Assembly (NCBI GenBank): GCA_021292105.1
Contig: CM037868.1
Span: forward strand, 29,331,403 to 29,395,402
DNA length: 64,000 bases
Reading direction: 5' to 3'
Origin: Anadara kagoshimensis
Taxonomy: Eukaryota > Mollusca > Bivalvia > Arcoida > Arcidae
The notes under the pieces were generated by a model that was not told where the DNA came from, searched no databases, and saw only the letters and a list, made by a program, of their open reading frames with translations. Positions 12,501 to 24,582 of the stretch are shown here, piece after piece. A program made the position numbers and the translations under genes. The stretch's first letter is position 1, and each line of letters begins with the position of its first letter.

Positions 12501-14713
12501 GCATTATTACTACTGTCCACCATGTTAGATACTAGGTCATCACAACAGCATTATTACTACTGTCCACCATGTTATATACTAGGTCACCACAACAGCATTA
12601 TTACTACTGTCCACCATGTTAGATACTAGGTCACACAACAGCATTATTACTACTGTCCACCATGTTAGATACTAGGTCACACAACAGCATTATTACTACT
12701 GTCCACCATGTTATAGATACTAGGTCACCACAACAGCATTATTACTACTGTCCACCATGTTAGATACTAGGTCACCACAACAGCATTATTACTACTGTCC
12801 ACCATGTTAGATACTAGGTCACCACAACAGCATTATTACTACTGTCCACCATGTTAGATACTAGGTCACCACAACAGCATTATTACTACTGTCCACCATG
12901 TTATATACTAGGTCACCACAACAGCATTATTACTACTGTCCACCATGTTAGATACTAGGTCACCACAACAGCATTATTACTACTGTCCACCATGTTAGAT
13001 ACTAGGTCATCACAACAGCATTATTACTACTGTCCACCATGTTAGATACTAGGTCGCCACAACAGCATTATTACTACTGTCCACCATGTTATATACTAGG
13101 TCACCACAACAGCATTATTACTACTGTCCACCATGTTAGATACTAGGTCACCACAACAGCATTATTACTACTGTCCACCATGTTAGATACTAGGTCACCA
13201 CAACAGCATTATTACTACTGTCCACCATGTTAGATACTAGGTCACACAACAGCATTATTACTACTGTCCACCATGTTAGATACTAGGTCACCACAACAGC
13301 ATTATTACTACTGTCCACCATGTTAGATACTAGGTCACCACAACAGCATTATTACTACTGTCCACCATGTTAGATACTAGGTCACCACAACAGCATTATT
13401 ACTACTGTCCACCATGTTAGATACTAGGTCACACAACAGCATTATTACTACTGTCCACCATGTTAGATACTAGGTCACCACAACAGCATTATTACTACTG
13501 TCCACCATGTTAGATACTAGGTCATCACAACAGCATTATTACTACTGTCCACCATGTTAGATACTAGGTCATCACAACAGCATTATTACTACTGTCCACC
13601 ATGTTAGATACTAGGTCATCCACAACAGCATTATTACTACTGTCCACCATGTTAGATACTAGGTCACCACAACAGCATTATTACTACTGTCCACCATGTT
13701 AGATACTAGGTCATCACAACAGCATTATTACTACTGTCCACCATGTTAGATACTAGGTCATCACAACAGCATTATTACTACTGTCCACCATGTTAGATAC
13801 TAGGTCATCACAACAGCATTATTACTACTGTCCACCATGTTAGATACTAGGTCACCACAACAGCATTATTACTACTGTCCACCATGTTAGATACTAGGTC
13901 ACACAACAGCATTATTACTACTGTCCACCATGTTAGATACTAGGTCACCACAACAGCATTATTACTACTGTCCACCATGTTATATACTAGGTCACCACAA
14001 CAGCATTATTACTACTGTCCACCATGTTATATACTAGGTCACCACAACAGCATTATTACTACTGTCCACCATGTTATATACTAGGTCACCACAACAGCAT
14101 TATTACTACTGTCCACCATGTTATATACTAGGTCATCACAACAGCATTATTACTACTGTCCCCATGTTATATACTAGGTCACACAACAGCATTATTACTA
14201 CTGTCCACCATGTTATATACTAGGTCACCACAACAGCATTATTACTACTGTCCACCATGTTATATACTAGGTCACCACAACAGCATTATTACTACTGTCC
14301 ACCATGTTATATACTAGGTCACCACAACAGCATTATTACTACTGTCCACCATGTTATATACTAGGTCATCACAACAGCATTATTACTACTGTCCACCATG
14401 TTATATACTAGGTCATCACAACAGCATTATTACTACTGTCCACCATGTTATACTAGGTCACCACAACAGCATTATTACTACTGTCCACCATGTTAGATAC
14501 TAGGTCACCACAACAGCATTATTACTACTGTCCACCATGTTAGATACTAGGTCACCACAACAGCATTATTACTACTGTCCACCATGTTATACTAGGTCAT
14601 CACAACAGCATTATTACTACTGTCCACCATGTTAGATACTAGGTCACCACAACATTATTACTACTGTCACTATGTTAGATACTAGGTCACCACAACAGCA
14701 TTATTACTACTGT
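9581..14713. repeat. 47-bp satellite array, about 109 copies
   Basis: The unit starts AGGTCACCACAACAGCATTA, continues TTACTACTGTCCACCATGTT and ends AGATACT, giving a 47-bp period (for example CCACCATGTT at 9611 and 9658). The block is continuous over 5.1 kb. Variants are caCcac versus caTcac, ttaGata versus ttaTata, rare 45-46-bp deletion units ('ggtcacacaac') and a CAA-insertion unit near 10900. C and T types alternate near the left end. TATATA-type units cluster at about 13970-14430. The last two units decay. It has no coding capacity because stops fall in every frame. Confidence 0.98.
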
Positions 14714-17700
14714 TAGGTCTACTACTGGTACTGTTATGATGTCATAGGTAACTCTTAAAATGTCATATTACTTGTATACCCAGAGAAGCAAAAGCTGGAT
14801 CCAAACTGCTCAACTTTTTTCATTCAGCCACCAATGGATGTTTTGGATGTTGTTAACATTTACAAATACTAGTCTTTAAATCTATTTGATGCTAGATGGG
14901 AAGCCCTTGTACATGTTATGCATGGTTATCAGTACTTGGATATCCTGACTGCTATGTTGGTATATTTAGACTAGAACATTGCTAGAAATCCAAGAATGGC
15001 ATGTCCTTCCTGGTCAATTGACAACATAAAATTAAATAATACAATGCCAGTCCATAGAACTATAGGCCAGGTCTACCAGGGAATTTATAGATGCAGGTAT
15101 TTCAGGCCATTTTGGCATGGTTGATCTGGACCTCATTTTGTTGTTTCAAGTCACTGTTTCTTTGTAATTACATTAGTCCAATGTTCCAGCCTCCAAATTG
15201 TTTTCAGAGTAGATCTGATCTGAACTTCCGGTGGGTACTTAGCATATAAGCTGTTGTCTTCAATCTTTCCCATGCTTCCTGATCAAACATGAGCATATGG
15301 AATAGTAATGTATTAAAATGGACAAGGTCGTAACCTTTTAAAACCCGGTATATTACATAAAAACGTTACCGATAAGAAGGATCTTTATAATATTGATTTA
15401 TGTGTCAAATTGAATTTTTACACTATTCATTTCGATTTCTGAGTTGTATCACAGACATTATCGGTGGCTCTGAAGTGCATAACCTTTGCTGTTATCGGTA
15501 TTCCTCTTACTACAAAATCAAATAATCTTAAAAACGATCGCCGGGTATATGCTAGTCGACTGTACCATTTATGACAGACAAGTAATAAACTACACTTTAT
15601 GATGGAAAATAAGTCTGAAATCTGATCACTTTGTTAAAATTTTACGATCTGTCTTTTCCGTGTTATTTGAGTAATTTCACTGATTGTAAACACTTGTCCT
15701 GGTGACGTTTTTAATTTGAAATTAGAAGATTGTCCTATAATAAAATTCTCTACAAAGAAAAGGTGTGTAATGACTAAGGTCGGGAAAGGTTAGGACATTA
15801 TGACGGGTCAAATGAAGTGATAATAAAATGGACCAGTATTAAAATGATATGGTTTATCAAATGCGGAACATCTCGTGGCGTCATGATTTACAATGTTGCG
15901 TATTAGGTATCCGGGTTGACGTCACCGTTCCCATGCAGATGGCAGACGAGTCCTGCATGCAATGGACATGTGTTACGTTTGAAGTCCTTTTAGGAAAATG
16001 TAGGAAAATTAGTTTGTGTCAAAAATCAACAACGGCGTGTTAAAATGGTAGCTCAACGCTGTAACATAAACCTGTGTAGGAGAAAGCAACTTATAGCTAA
16101 AGCATATACTTTGCCAAAAACATATACAGCAGCAGTTAAACCGCAAGTCAAAGTAACGAAACACAACAAGATAATTATAAAACTCCTGACATTGTATGGA
16201 GGCAAAACAGAGTTTGGCGAAAAGACTTGACAGGATGCTACAAATGTATTTCAGTGTCTTGTCACAATGTTGTAGTTTGTATCAAAATGTACTAGATTTG
16301 ATACATGTGGTATCCTAGTAATTAAATGAAGTCTTGCTTTAAAATTTTGCCGACTTCCATGTTGTTCTTAAGATACAAGAATGTGTAGTCAAGAAAAGAC
16401 CAATGAAATAAGGTCTAACTAACAAGAAAACGTTATTTTGAATTTAAATATATATCCACTACACCTTGTATATAAATGAATGGAGAGCACTATTGGCTGA
16501 TATATGTTAGCTCTTTTAACATTGTATATTGATAATATGAACAATTAACGTATAGAATTTCACACACAAAACATTTATACATGAGATTATACTTGTTGTA
16601 AGAACTTTACAGGAAACCCTAATAATTTATATTTACAAATCAAGAGGTTATAGGTCACCTCGCTAGTTTTCATACCTGACTAGAACTTGGCTAACAGCGC
16701 CCTTGTATAATCAGCATGTACTTTTTTCAAAATAAAAGACTCCTTTGTCGCCTATTTAGAAGATTGATTTTTCTTTAAGCCTTTTTATAATACATTTGAT
16801 GATGATCACTTCATACATTGTCGCTTTTTGAAATGCATTTTGACCTGACGCTCTTTTGAAAACATTTCTTCTCTGCAATGTCGTTCTACCAACCCTTCAG
16901 TAATGTATAAAATTCAATTGAAAAACTGTCATATCGTTCGATTCCAAATCTTCACTTGCTTACTCGCTCATATGTTTTGTTAGAACTGTATTGCTTCCAT
17001 ATATGTACAACATTTATTCTATGTTTTTGTGCATCAAGAAGTTCTATGAATAACAATTTTGGAAATAGCGGCATAGAGAATGACGTATACAACAACGATT
17101 CCGTTACCTTATATTAGGTAACGTAAAAGAGGATCGGAAACGGCTTTTCAGTGACAAGTTCAATATGCTTTTTGTTCCCGTAAACATGCACAAAAAAGTT
17201 ATAATCAACAGGATTGGCTATTGATGGTCGTTTGCAAGTACAATACTTGGGCAATCAACTATGACATACTCATTGTTCCATAGCGATTAAAAAACTAACA
17301 TGACACCACACATTGCAAAAAGTACCCAATCAATATTGCTGGACGTTAATTCAAGCGTTGATTGGTGCCACAGGTATTTTTCAGTGCAGAACATTTATTG
17401 GACATTGGCTTAGCCCTTGCTCAAAATGACCTTTTATATGGACGTCGTTTTCAGATCACGGGTTCTTTTGCATTGCAGAAACATTGATTGGACCTTGGGC
17501 TTCCAACGGTAAACGGAATTATGTTTGTGTATATATAAATTAATTTCGGGAAGTTAAAACTTATGCTGTAGTATGTAATAATGCTGACAAATAGAAAATT
17601 AATCGGTGTTATTTTTTTTGTTGATTTGTGGAGTATTAAGTAAGGTATAACAGATAGTTGTAATAAGTTATTCTGATAGAGAACGTATAGTTACGCTAAA

Positions 17701-20700
17701 ATCGCAAATGTCACTTTCCTAATATGTCCAATATGTCGTTTTAAAATAGCTATCTTGTATTTGCCTGTAATTAATGTAAAGTATATCATTATTTTTTTTT
17801 CAAAAATTACTACACCTAAGTTGAGGTGTTACGTATGATGTACGTTTTTATGTGCCCCCTTAGAATGGCCTTACACCTCTTGTATAGTTATGGCCTATAT
17901 CACAGGCGAGTTTGTTGTAATAATGCGGTATAATTCCTCCATACAAAGGGTAGTAGTAGTTTATTTAACTAGCAGTTAACAATGACACATTCGACATGTT
18001 ACCCGCTTTTTATACAGCGGGTTAAAGGACCTTATATGTATAACACAAGTTCTATATATTCGGCGTATGTTGTTGGTGGTATATATGATCTGGATGGAGA
18101 TTTTATTTGATCATTATGTTTTATGATCATTATATATGTGCCTTATATAGTTGGTATTTTACCCGCTTTTTAAACAACGGTTCACAGTCAGGATAGACTT
18201 CTATGTATGTCACTATATACACGTAATGAGAAAGTTCAAATTCTGTTTGTACATATTTGGAAAACACCTATTGGTTATTATATGATCTGTATATAGAGTT
18301 TGTAGTTACCATTGATCGGCTTGGTTTATGTTTTTATGTATGTACCCGCTGTCAGGGTGTTCAACTTTAGTTATGTACCCCGATCAATATCATGTACAGT
18401 CAAAAATGGAGGACAAAAAACCACGTGTATACAACACCATACCTGTATGTGAAATATAAACCATATATAAACATGGGGATTCAGGTTTTATCTAAAGGTA
18501 AATATACCAAAATTTAATATTTAGTAGAAACGCTGCTTTTCATATATACGGCTTTTGTTTAAAAATGTAAAAATGGAGAATTTTACCTGTTTGTAAAATT
18601 TGAAAATGTGATTTATTGTTCAATGAATGAGATTTTAAGTACACAGACTAAACACGTGGTGTATCTGGTCTTGGCAACCGGATTATTTATAGGACGAATT
18701 TTGATAATGAAATACTGTCGTTTCCATGGGATCACTGATCATTGTAATATCGTATAATAAATGTCCCATTTTCATATATTCGGTTAGAATTTAGGTGTAT
18801 TTCAGTATTAATTGTTATGGGCCATTCATACCAGTATGTAACGGAATGTGAATGTAATGGGACTAGATTAGGTAGGGCTGACTAACTAACCTGCCTTCGA
18901 TTTTCATAAATATGATTTAGTTTAAAAAGTAATGGGTTTAATTTATGAATTTTATTAATTATTTATTCATATATACCATTGTGAATTAAAAATTTTAGAT
19001 TAGATTTTACGGAATAAATTATTATTTACTGAGAAGCATGGGTAAATTCACTGAAATTTTAATTTTTACCGGAAACGCCAAAAATGAGAATAATTTTTTC
19101 AAAATTTTAATTATAATTAATTGTTACAAAAGTAACACTCCCACCAGGACTTGTCAAGGATTGCTAGTACTATGTATGTGTTGGTACCATGCTATAATAA
19201 TGCGTAATGCATGCGAAGGAATTACAGTGACAAAGTATGTGACCTCTAATTAACAACTTTGTATTACTGATATTGTAAGATCCAATTGCTCAGTCCGTCA
19301 AAAGGAAATATAACCTAGAATCGTATCTTTGGTAAATGAACAAGAACTGTGATACAACAAACGCCCCTCCTTTATATAAAAAGATGTATCCTTTTGTTTG
19401 ATAGTCAAATTTCCGGCCTATATAAAACGAATATGGTTAAATACTGGGGGATTTGGCGCTTAATTTTAATTTAGCGTATATTAACAAAGCATTTAGAGTC
19501 AATGTTTAATCATAGATACACGTGACTTGATGGTCCTGTCGTGTTTGTTTAAACAAAGAACTAATAACGGACAGCATAAAAAACTGTCTTGTTGATCTGG
19601 GACACATGATCGTCAGTCACATAAATACAGCTTTATCAAGACTCTTAATCAATCTGTAATTAGCCCGACTGTGGTTAGATTGGGTATATTGGAACGTTAG
19701 GTATCGCTTTGTATTAGAATGTTACGCTATTGCTTCTGTTCCAGCAGATCACCTATACATCGCCTCCGTGCTCTAAAACAATATGTAGGTACTGGCCGTG
19801 TACCGTGTTTTGTTGTAGAGCTGTTGATCTTGTCCATGATAGCATTGCTCCGTTTAACATGTAAACTACAGAATGACTATTGTAACAAAATGTTTGATAA
19901 AGAGCTTTGGTGTAATTTGTTACCTTACTTTACATACACTACAGTGTTGAATACATTATTTCATATTCGGGAAGTACAGTGACAGAGTTGTGGTATGGCA
20001 ATGTTTAATGAGAGTGCATTGATGGCCTACAGCTGTCAAGTATTCACCACATCCTAAAAGAAATATATTGTTTGAGGGTGTATAGGAATATCACTTGTCT
20101 GTTTAGTTCCGGCATCATGCCCGCCCAATGGCTTTCACATATATGGGTGACTTATTGACTAAACTTTGTGCAATGTGTCGCATACGGCCATACTTGGGAT
20201 CAAATCATAGATTTGGTCCACATTGGTCTCTTACGAGAGACTGCGGCTCATCACTGATGCAATAAAGCATATCTATTTTTACATAGGACAATACTAGTTA
20301 ATAGGATTTGCCTGCATCCTAGTTTATGATTTCATGTCAAACCACTAAACAGTATACTAGTATTATGGTATTATGACGTCTTTCATATTCTGTTACTTCC
20401 AGAGTGGACAAAATGACAATCGTTTTCATAAGCTTGCATGTTTGTATTTTTCTCATTCTTTCTAATGCGTTCTAATATAATTATAAACGTTACACATGTG
20501 TTCTTTAGAGCATGTTCGCCCGAATGTGTCAATAGATATATCTTTAATTTAGAAACAACCGAGACTTCTTGTACAAAATGTTCTATTTCATTTGAATATC
20601 CACGTTCTTGAACTAACTTGACCACGCCTTGGTGTAAAACATCATTTTATATACCAAGATAACTAAAAGCATAGGAATGGCATTTAACTACATTTGAAAT

Positions 20701-22765
20701 ACACCTACTATGACCTTAGTTTGAAATGCCTGGCAAACATTCTTTGGTGTCGCCCACGGCGCTTATAAAATTCCGTCTTGAACTTGGACCTTCTTACTCC
20801 TTGCTCAAAAGGTATAAGTAACAGGAATTCTTTGTCCTGGAATCATTGAGAATCAATTTTCTTTTTTCCTTATTTGACTTGATCAATTTACAAGTATGGC
20901 CATCGAATTTCTTTAAACAACTAGAATGGTTAAGTTTTAAGTTCATTTAAATGTAAAATCTATACTGTGTTACATGCCTACAGCCGGTAGTACTTAGTTT
21001 TAAACTGAATTCATTTGTTACATGTTCAGTCTATTTACTTACATCGTAACATTTGTAGTTTTAATTGATTAAATTTTAATTAAAAAACACTAGGGTTACA
21101 CACAAAAGAAACCGACTTAGTAATGAAGAAAGACACCTTGTCTAACCCAACGCATATTGGCACACAGCAAGTCGATTTTGAAGGTATTGACCCCGTGTCT
21201 ACCCAAACGCATATTAACACACAGTGAGACGATATTGAAGATATTGACCCCGGATAGTCGTGTTCCTGCACGCACCACAGAGAAAAACAATAATACGTAT
21301 ATTTATATTCAGTATCGTATTCATATGGAAATATTGATACATCATTATGTTAAGACATTGCAAGGATTGTGTATCATGTTTTAAGACGATATATTTTATG
21401 AATAACAAAAATTATACAAAGGAATGCAGACAACAAATATCGGATGATCGCCGGTTATGTCGTGTATATTGTTGTTGATCAAAACGTGCCTTGTCTTCTC
21501 ATAATATATTGTACAGAGACATGCATGATCCAGACACTGCATTCTTAAAGTTGAAATTCAATTTGCGACATCAGCAAAATTAATTTGGGATGAAAACTTT
21601 TTTGAATAAAAAATGATGAAACACTGTTTTGTCTGTTTGGAAACATCGTTTGGTTTTAAAACATCATATTTTGGATATGGTTACTTAAGATGAAACAAAG
21701 ACTTTCGGGGTTATGTGAAATGACTACTTAATGGTCACTGGTATCAAATGTTCTTCAAGTCTACAGATAGTTCAATTGTCCGAGTCAACCAAACATACAT
21801 GGATTATCCTACAATACTACATGTAATTCTAACACCAAAGTCATTGTGGAGCTTAACAAACTAGGATCTTCTTACAAATACACTAAGGACAGCTGTAATA
21901 GTGACATTATATTTTAACTTGGAATTGAGACTATTATCCTTTAAGAAAATAGCCTTAGTTAGATATTACACATCACTACAGGCAGGGTCCTGTCTCTTAA
22001 TGCCCTTTAAGGAGGATCAACTAAAAGGTCACTGCATTTCATTTGACCAACGGATTACTTCTTAACACCCTCCTAATGACCGGGCAATATTGGACACATA
22101 CAACGTTACGTAACGGTATTTAAATACGGTTTCAATATTGTCATAAGTTGTTTTGGACATTTGTATTTTGTTGAGTTGGGAAAAGATCCATTCCCAGATG
22201 TTCAGAACTGTTCGTTAATGATCAGTCCAGCGATTTATTTGATACTTTTTATCTGAAAGGCATCATGTTCTCACTTTGAAATGCTCGTAATATTACATCA
22301 GTTACCGTTTGGTTTCGTTTGCTTCTCGAGTCTTGGAAATGTTAATTTAAAGTAACACATGGACAAGTTTTATCCAAGATTGTAGACAAATAAATAAAGG
22401 TTTAACTGCTATCCGTTCTGTGACGAAAATTACCAAATACTGAAACCGTATCTGTATGTTTCCCAAACAAACTAATACCAAAATACGTTAAAATCGATGC
22501 TTACTATATATTCCTACTTGGCTAGATTGTGTAGTTTACCAGTGATTATTTTTCTTTTGTAGAGTTTCCTGGTTCAGACTGACCAAAACACAAGGTGTGA
22601 AGAAGCCTTTTTGGTATAAGATATTCATTGCTTTGAGTGAAACCGCAATATAGGCATTGCCAAAGCCATGTTTTGACATCCAGATGATGGATATTTGTTG
22701 ATAGGATCTGTCCAGAATTGACCGTCACTTTACTATATAATAATTCAGTTTAAGTAATAGAACAT
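14714..22765. other. Long unique region upstream of the miR-92 cluster, no gene supported
   Basis: This is mostly single-copy sequence, with CpG dinucleotides visibly more frequent than in the first 14 kb. ORFs of 60-87 codons (15849-16043, 16045-16230, 19038-19253, 19719-19982, 20383-20625) have no recognisable domain or splice context. A perfect cAMP-response-type octamer TGACGTCA lies at 15917-15924. An 'ACCCGCT...AGCGGGT' hairpin sits at 18001-18022, with related 'acccgct' segments near 18162 and 18343. The region could hold the promoter and 5' part of the miR-92 primary transcript, but that is inference. Confidence 0.4.
21136..21250. repeat. Two-copy direct repeat, ~57 bp
   Basis: Two adjacent units share 'acgcatatt..cacacag', 'gatattgaag' and 'tattgacccc' with about a dozen differences. 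The antiparallel ORFs here are by-products. Confidence 0.7.
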
Positions 22766-22769
22766 TTCT

Positions 22770-22853
22770 GTCTTCTTAAACAGGTTGTGATAGGAGCAAT
22801 ATTCATTACAGAATAAAGTGAATTGCACCTGTCCCGGCCTGCTTGAGAGATGA
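22770..22853 (+). ncRNA. mir-92: miR-92 family microRNA hairpin, copy 1
   Basis: The 3' arm at 22821-22842 starts AATTGCACCTGTCCCGGCCT and ends GC. It has the miR-92/25 seed AUUGCAC at positions 2-8 and the family core GUCCCGGCCUG. The 5' arm at about 22782-22803 (AGGTTGTGATAGGAGCAATA) pairs with it through GU wobbles, and a loop of about 17 nt separates them. The lower stem continues outward (ttcttaaacagg with cctgcttgagaga), giving about 11 further pairs with one mismatch, as Drosha substrates need. miR-92 is a conserved bilaterian microRNA. The nucleotide pair CC at mature positions 9-10 differs from the other three copies. No expression data can be seen. Confidence 0.93.
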
Positions 22854-23056
22854 CAACTTCTGCAGTAGGGAAGAAGTCTAAACTTTATACATGCATGTAT
22901 TTTGACAATAGCATTGACCTTATAAAAATCCCATTTGAAGAATCAAACTTTGTGGAACGGTTTGGGGACAGTTGTAATTAACACAGTCTGTGTTTCTGAT
23001 AATTTTATTAGATTTTGTGTGGGGTTTCTGATTATCAGGCTAGTAAGCATTCTGTT

Positions 23057-23145
23057 TAATGTTACGAGTAGGTCTGGACTTGTGTAATATTTGGTTGAAT
23101 TACAATTTCCAATTGCACTCGTCCCGGCCTGCCTCGTGAATGATA
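23057..23145 (+). ncRNA. mir-92: miR-92 family microRNA hairpin, copy 2
   Basis: The 3' arm at 23111-23132 starts AATTGCACTCGTCCCGGCCT and ends GC, with seed AUUGCAC. The 5' arm at about 23070-23091 (AGGTCTGGACTTGTGTAATA) pairs with it across nearly its whole length. The flanks ttacgag and ctcgtgaa extend the lower stem. The mature arm is identical to copy 4. It lies 290 bp downstream of copy 1 on the same strand, consistent with one primary transcript. Confidence 0.94.
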
Positions 23146-23339
23146 TACACCAGATTATGATTTCTGACCGCAGCCCTTACTTTTTGTATAATCTGTTGGT
23201 GATAAATTGTCCATAGATAATGTGTTCATATATTCGCCTTGACAAAGTTGTTGTGCCCTGTTAAAACTAAAGATGATTAGATTCCTGGTTTCTAAAGTGA
23301 CCACACTGCGCATCTGCGTATCTTGTAGGTATCATAGAA

Positions 23340-23424
23340 TTGTGGAGTTGAGTCAGGCGTGATTTGTGCAATCTGGATATATACATCAAATTGCACTTGT
23401 CCCGGCCTGCCTCGACTTCATGCC
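23340..23424 (+). ncRNA. mir-92: miR-92 family microRNA hairpin, copy 3
   Basis: The 3' arm at 23389-23410 starts AATTGCACTTGTCCCGGCCT and ends GC. Apart from its first and last bases this is the sequence I know for vertebrate miR-92a (UAUUGCACUUGUCCCGGCCUGU). The 5' arm at about 23354-23375 (CAGGCGTGATTTGTGCAATC) pairs with it with one bulge. The lower stem gagttgag / ctcgacttc adds about nine pairs. It lies 278 bp downstream of copy 2. Confidence 0.94.
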
Positions 23425-23608
23425 TTCGTCAGATGTAAGTTTCACATATGTATCGACATGGTCCCTGATGTTTGATGTGCATTTAACATTGCATTCTTCG
23501 TAATTTATTTTGAATTTGTTTCATGTTTTACCAGATATGACTGACCTCATTGCATGTAGATGCTTGTGCACAAGAAAGGCTTATCTGAATTGTTTAAACA
23601 ATTTTCCT

Positions 23609-23657
23609 TGTGTGTGTGTGTGTGTGTATGTGTGTGTGTGTGTGGTGTGTGTGTGTG
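23609..23657. repeat. (TG)n microsatellite inside the miR-92 cluster
   Basis: A TG run interrupted by 'tatg' and 'ggt' separates hairpins 3 and 4. The minus ORF over it (HTHTH) is not a gene. Confidence 0.95.
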
Positions 23658-23897
23658 GTCTTTGTAGGATTTGTTAAACAATTGAATGTTTTATGTAATG
23701 GTAAGCTGTTCCTTTGTCTCGGTTTGGGTTCGATGATATAGCTCCGCCAATTGAAAGTTCTTGTGACTGTTATTATTTCTCTTAAACTACAACGTTCTAA
23801 ATAGTCAAGTAATGTTGTTGCTATTGTATCCAGACGATATGCCAAGACAAAATGGGGAGGTATGCATTGCACAGCTGTTCATGAAGCGGAGGTTTAA

Positions 23898-23990
23898 TTT
23901 GACGTAAAATGTTTAGGTTGTGACGTTTGCAATCTTTGTGTCATTCTGGTATTCAAATTGCACTCGTCCCGGCCTGCATAAATACGCATT
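23898..23990 (+). ncRNA. mir-92: miR-92 family microRNA hairpin, copy 4
   Basis: The 3' arm at 23956-23977 is identical over 22 nt to copy 2 (AATTGCACTCGTCCCGGCCT then GC). The 5' arm at about 23915-23935 (AGGTTGTGACGTTTGCAATC) pairs with it, with a loop of about 20 nt. The lower stem (atgtttagg with cctgcataaat) is shorter than in the other copies. It lies 567 bp after copy 3, with a TG microsatellite in between. A poly(A) signal AATAAA at 24446-24451 is a possible end of the shared transcript, but this is inference. Confidence 0.92.
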
Positions 23991-24145
23991 TACAGCAAAG
24001 AATATTCAACAAACACATTTTATACAAGTCTTCCATATTGAACGAGGATACGGCGTCATACCCTAGCTTGTACAACAAAACTTAAGAAAAATGTCATTCT
24101 GGTGTAATTTTAAAAAAAGCTGTAGCAATTACATAAGTCTTCCAT

Positions 24146-24418
24146 TTGAACATTTTTTTGAAAAAAAAAACAATTTGTCAAAAAATTTACATAGAATTTC
24201 AAGTGTGGGGTACAAAAGGAAGTTTTACCAATTACGAAGAATGTTTCATTAATTGTAAGGTTAGTGGACGTCAAGTTGCTTACTATCAACAAAACGGGAG
24301 ATTTGTTGGCTTGACTTTAGTACATGAAACGCTTTCAGCTTTTGTGCTACAGTTAATGGAATCAACAGTGTACCATGTGAAGTATACCGGTAACGCTTTT
24401 GACTTATCAAAATAATGT
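24146..24418 (+). pseudogene. Short ORF, possible C1q-domain relic
   Basis: The 89-codon reading frame starts after A-tracts. Its second half reads NGRFVGLTLV...SAFVLQL...YHVKYTGNAFDLSK. The pattern 'gG.v..tl....sa.vLqL...v.VkytGn' resembles the C-terminal half of C1q/TNF-like domains, which are hugely expanded in bivalves. The usual Gly-Asp after the LQL strand and the closing FSGFL-type strand are absent, and no signal peptide or N-terminal half is seen. If real it is a truncated relic or one exon. It could equally be a chance ORF. It lies directly downstream of the miR-92 cluster. Confidence 0.2.
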
Positions 24419-24582
24419 CGTTCTATTCTACTATTATCCAACGGAAATAAAAAGTCCGACACCAATAACATGTTCAATGGTATTTATCATGTGATACACT
24501 GGAGAATCATGTTACATTTAATCTGCTATTGTACCCCAACACACTGACCCACAATGTCATAGATCAACATATCAAAACGCTC

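Noticed and set aside
9581-14713. CRISPR array
   Set aside because: Units are contiguous 47-bp tandem repeats with no unique spacers, in eukaryotic DNA.
15849-16230. Two adjacent plus ORFs in a CpG-richer patch with a CRE octamer
   Set aside because: No domain and no splice signals that I can defend. The octamer alone does not make a promoter.
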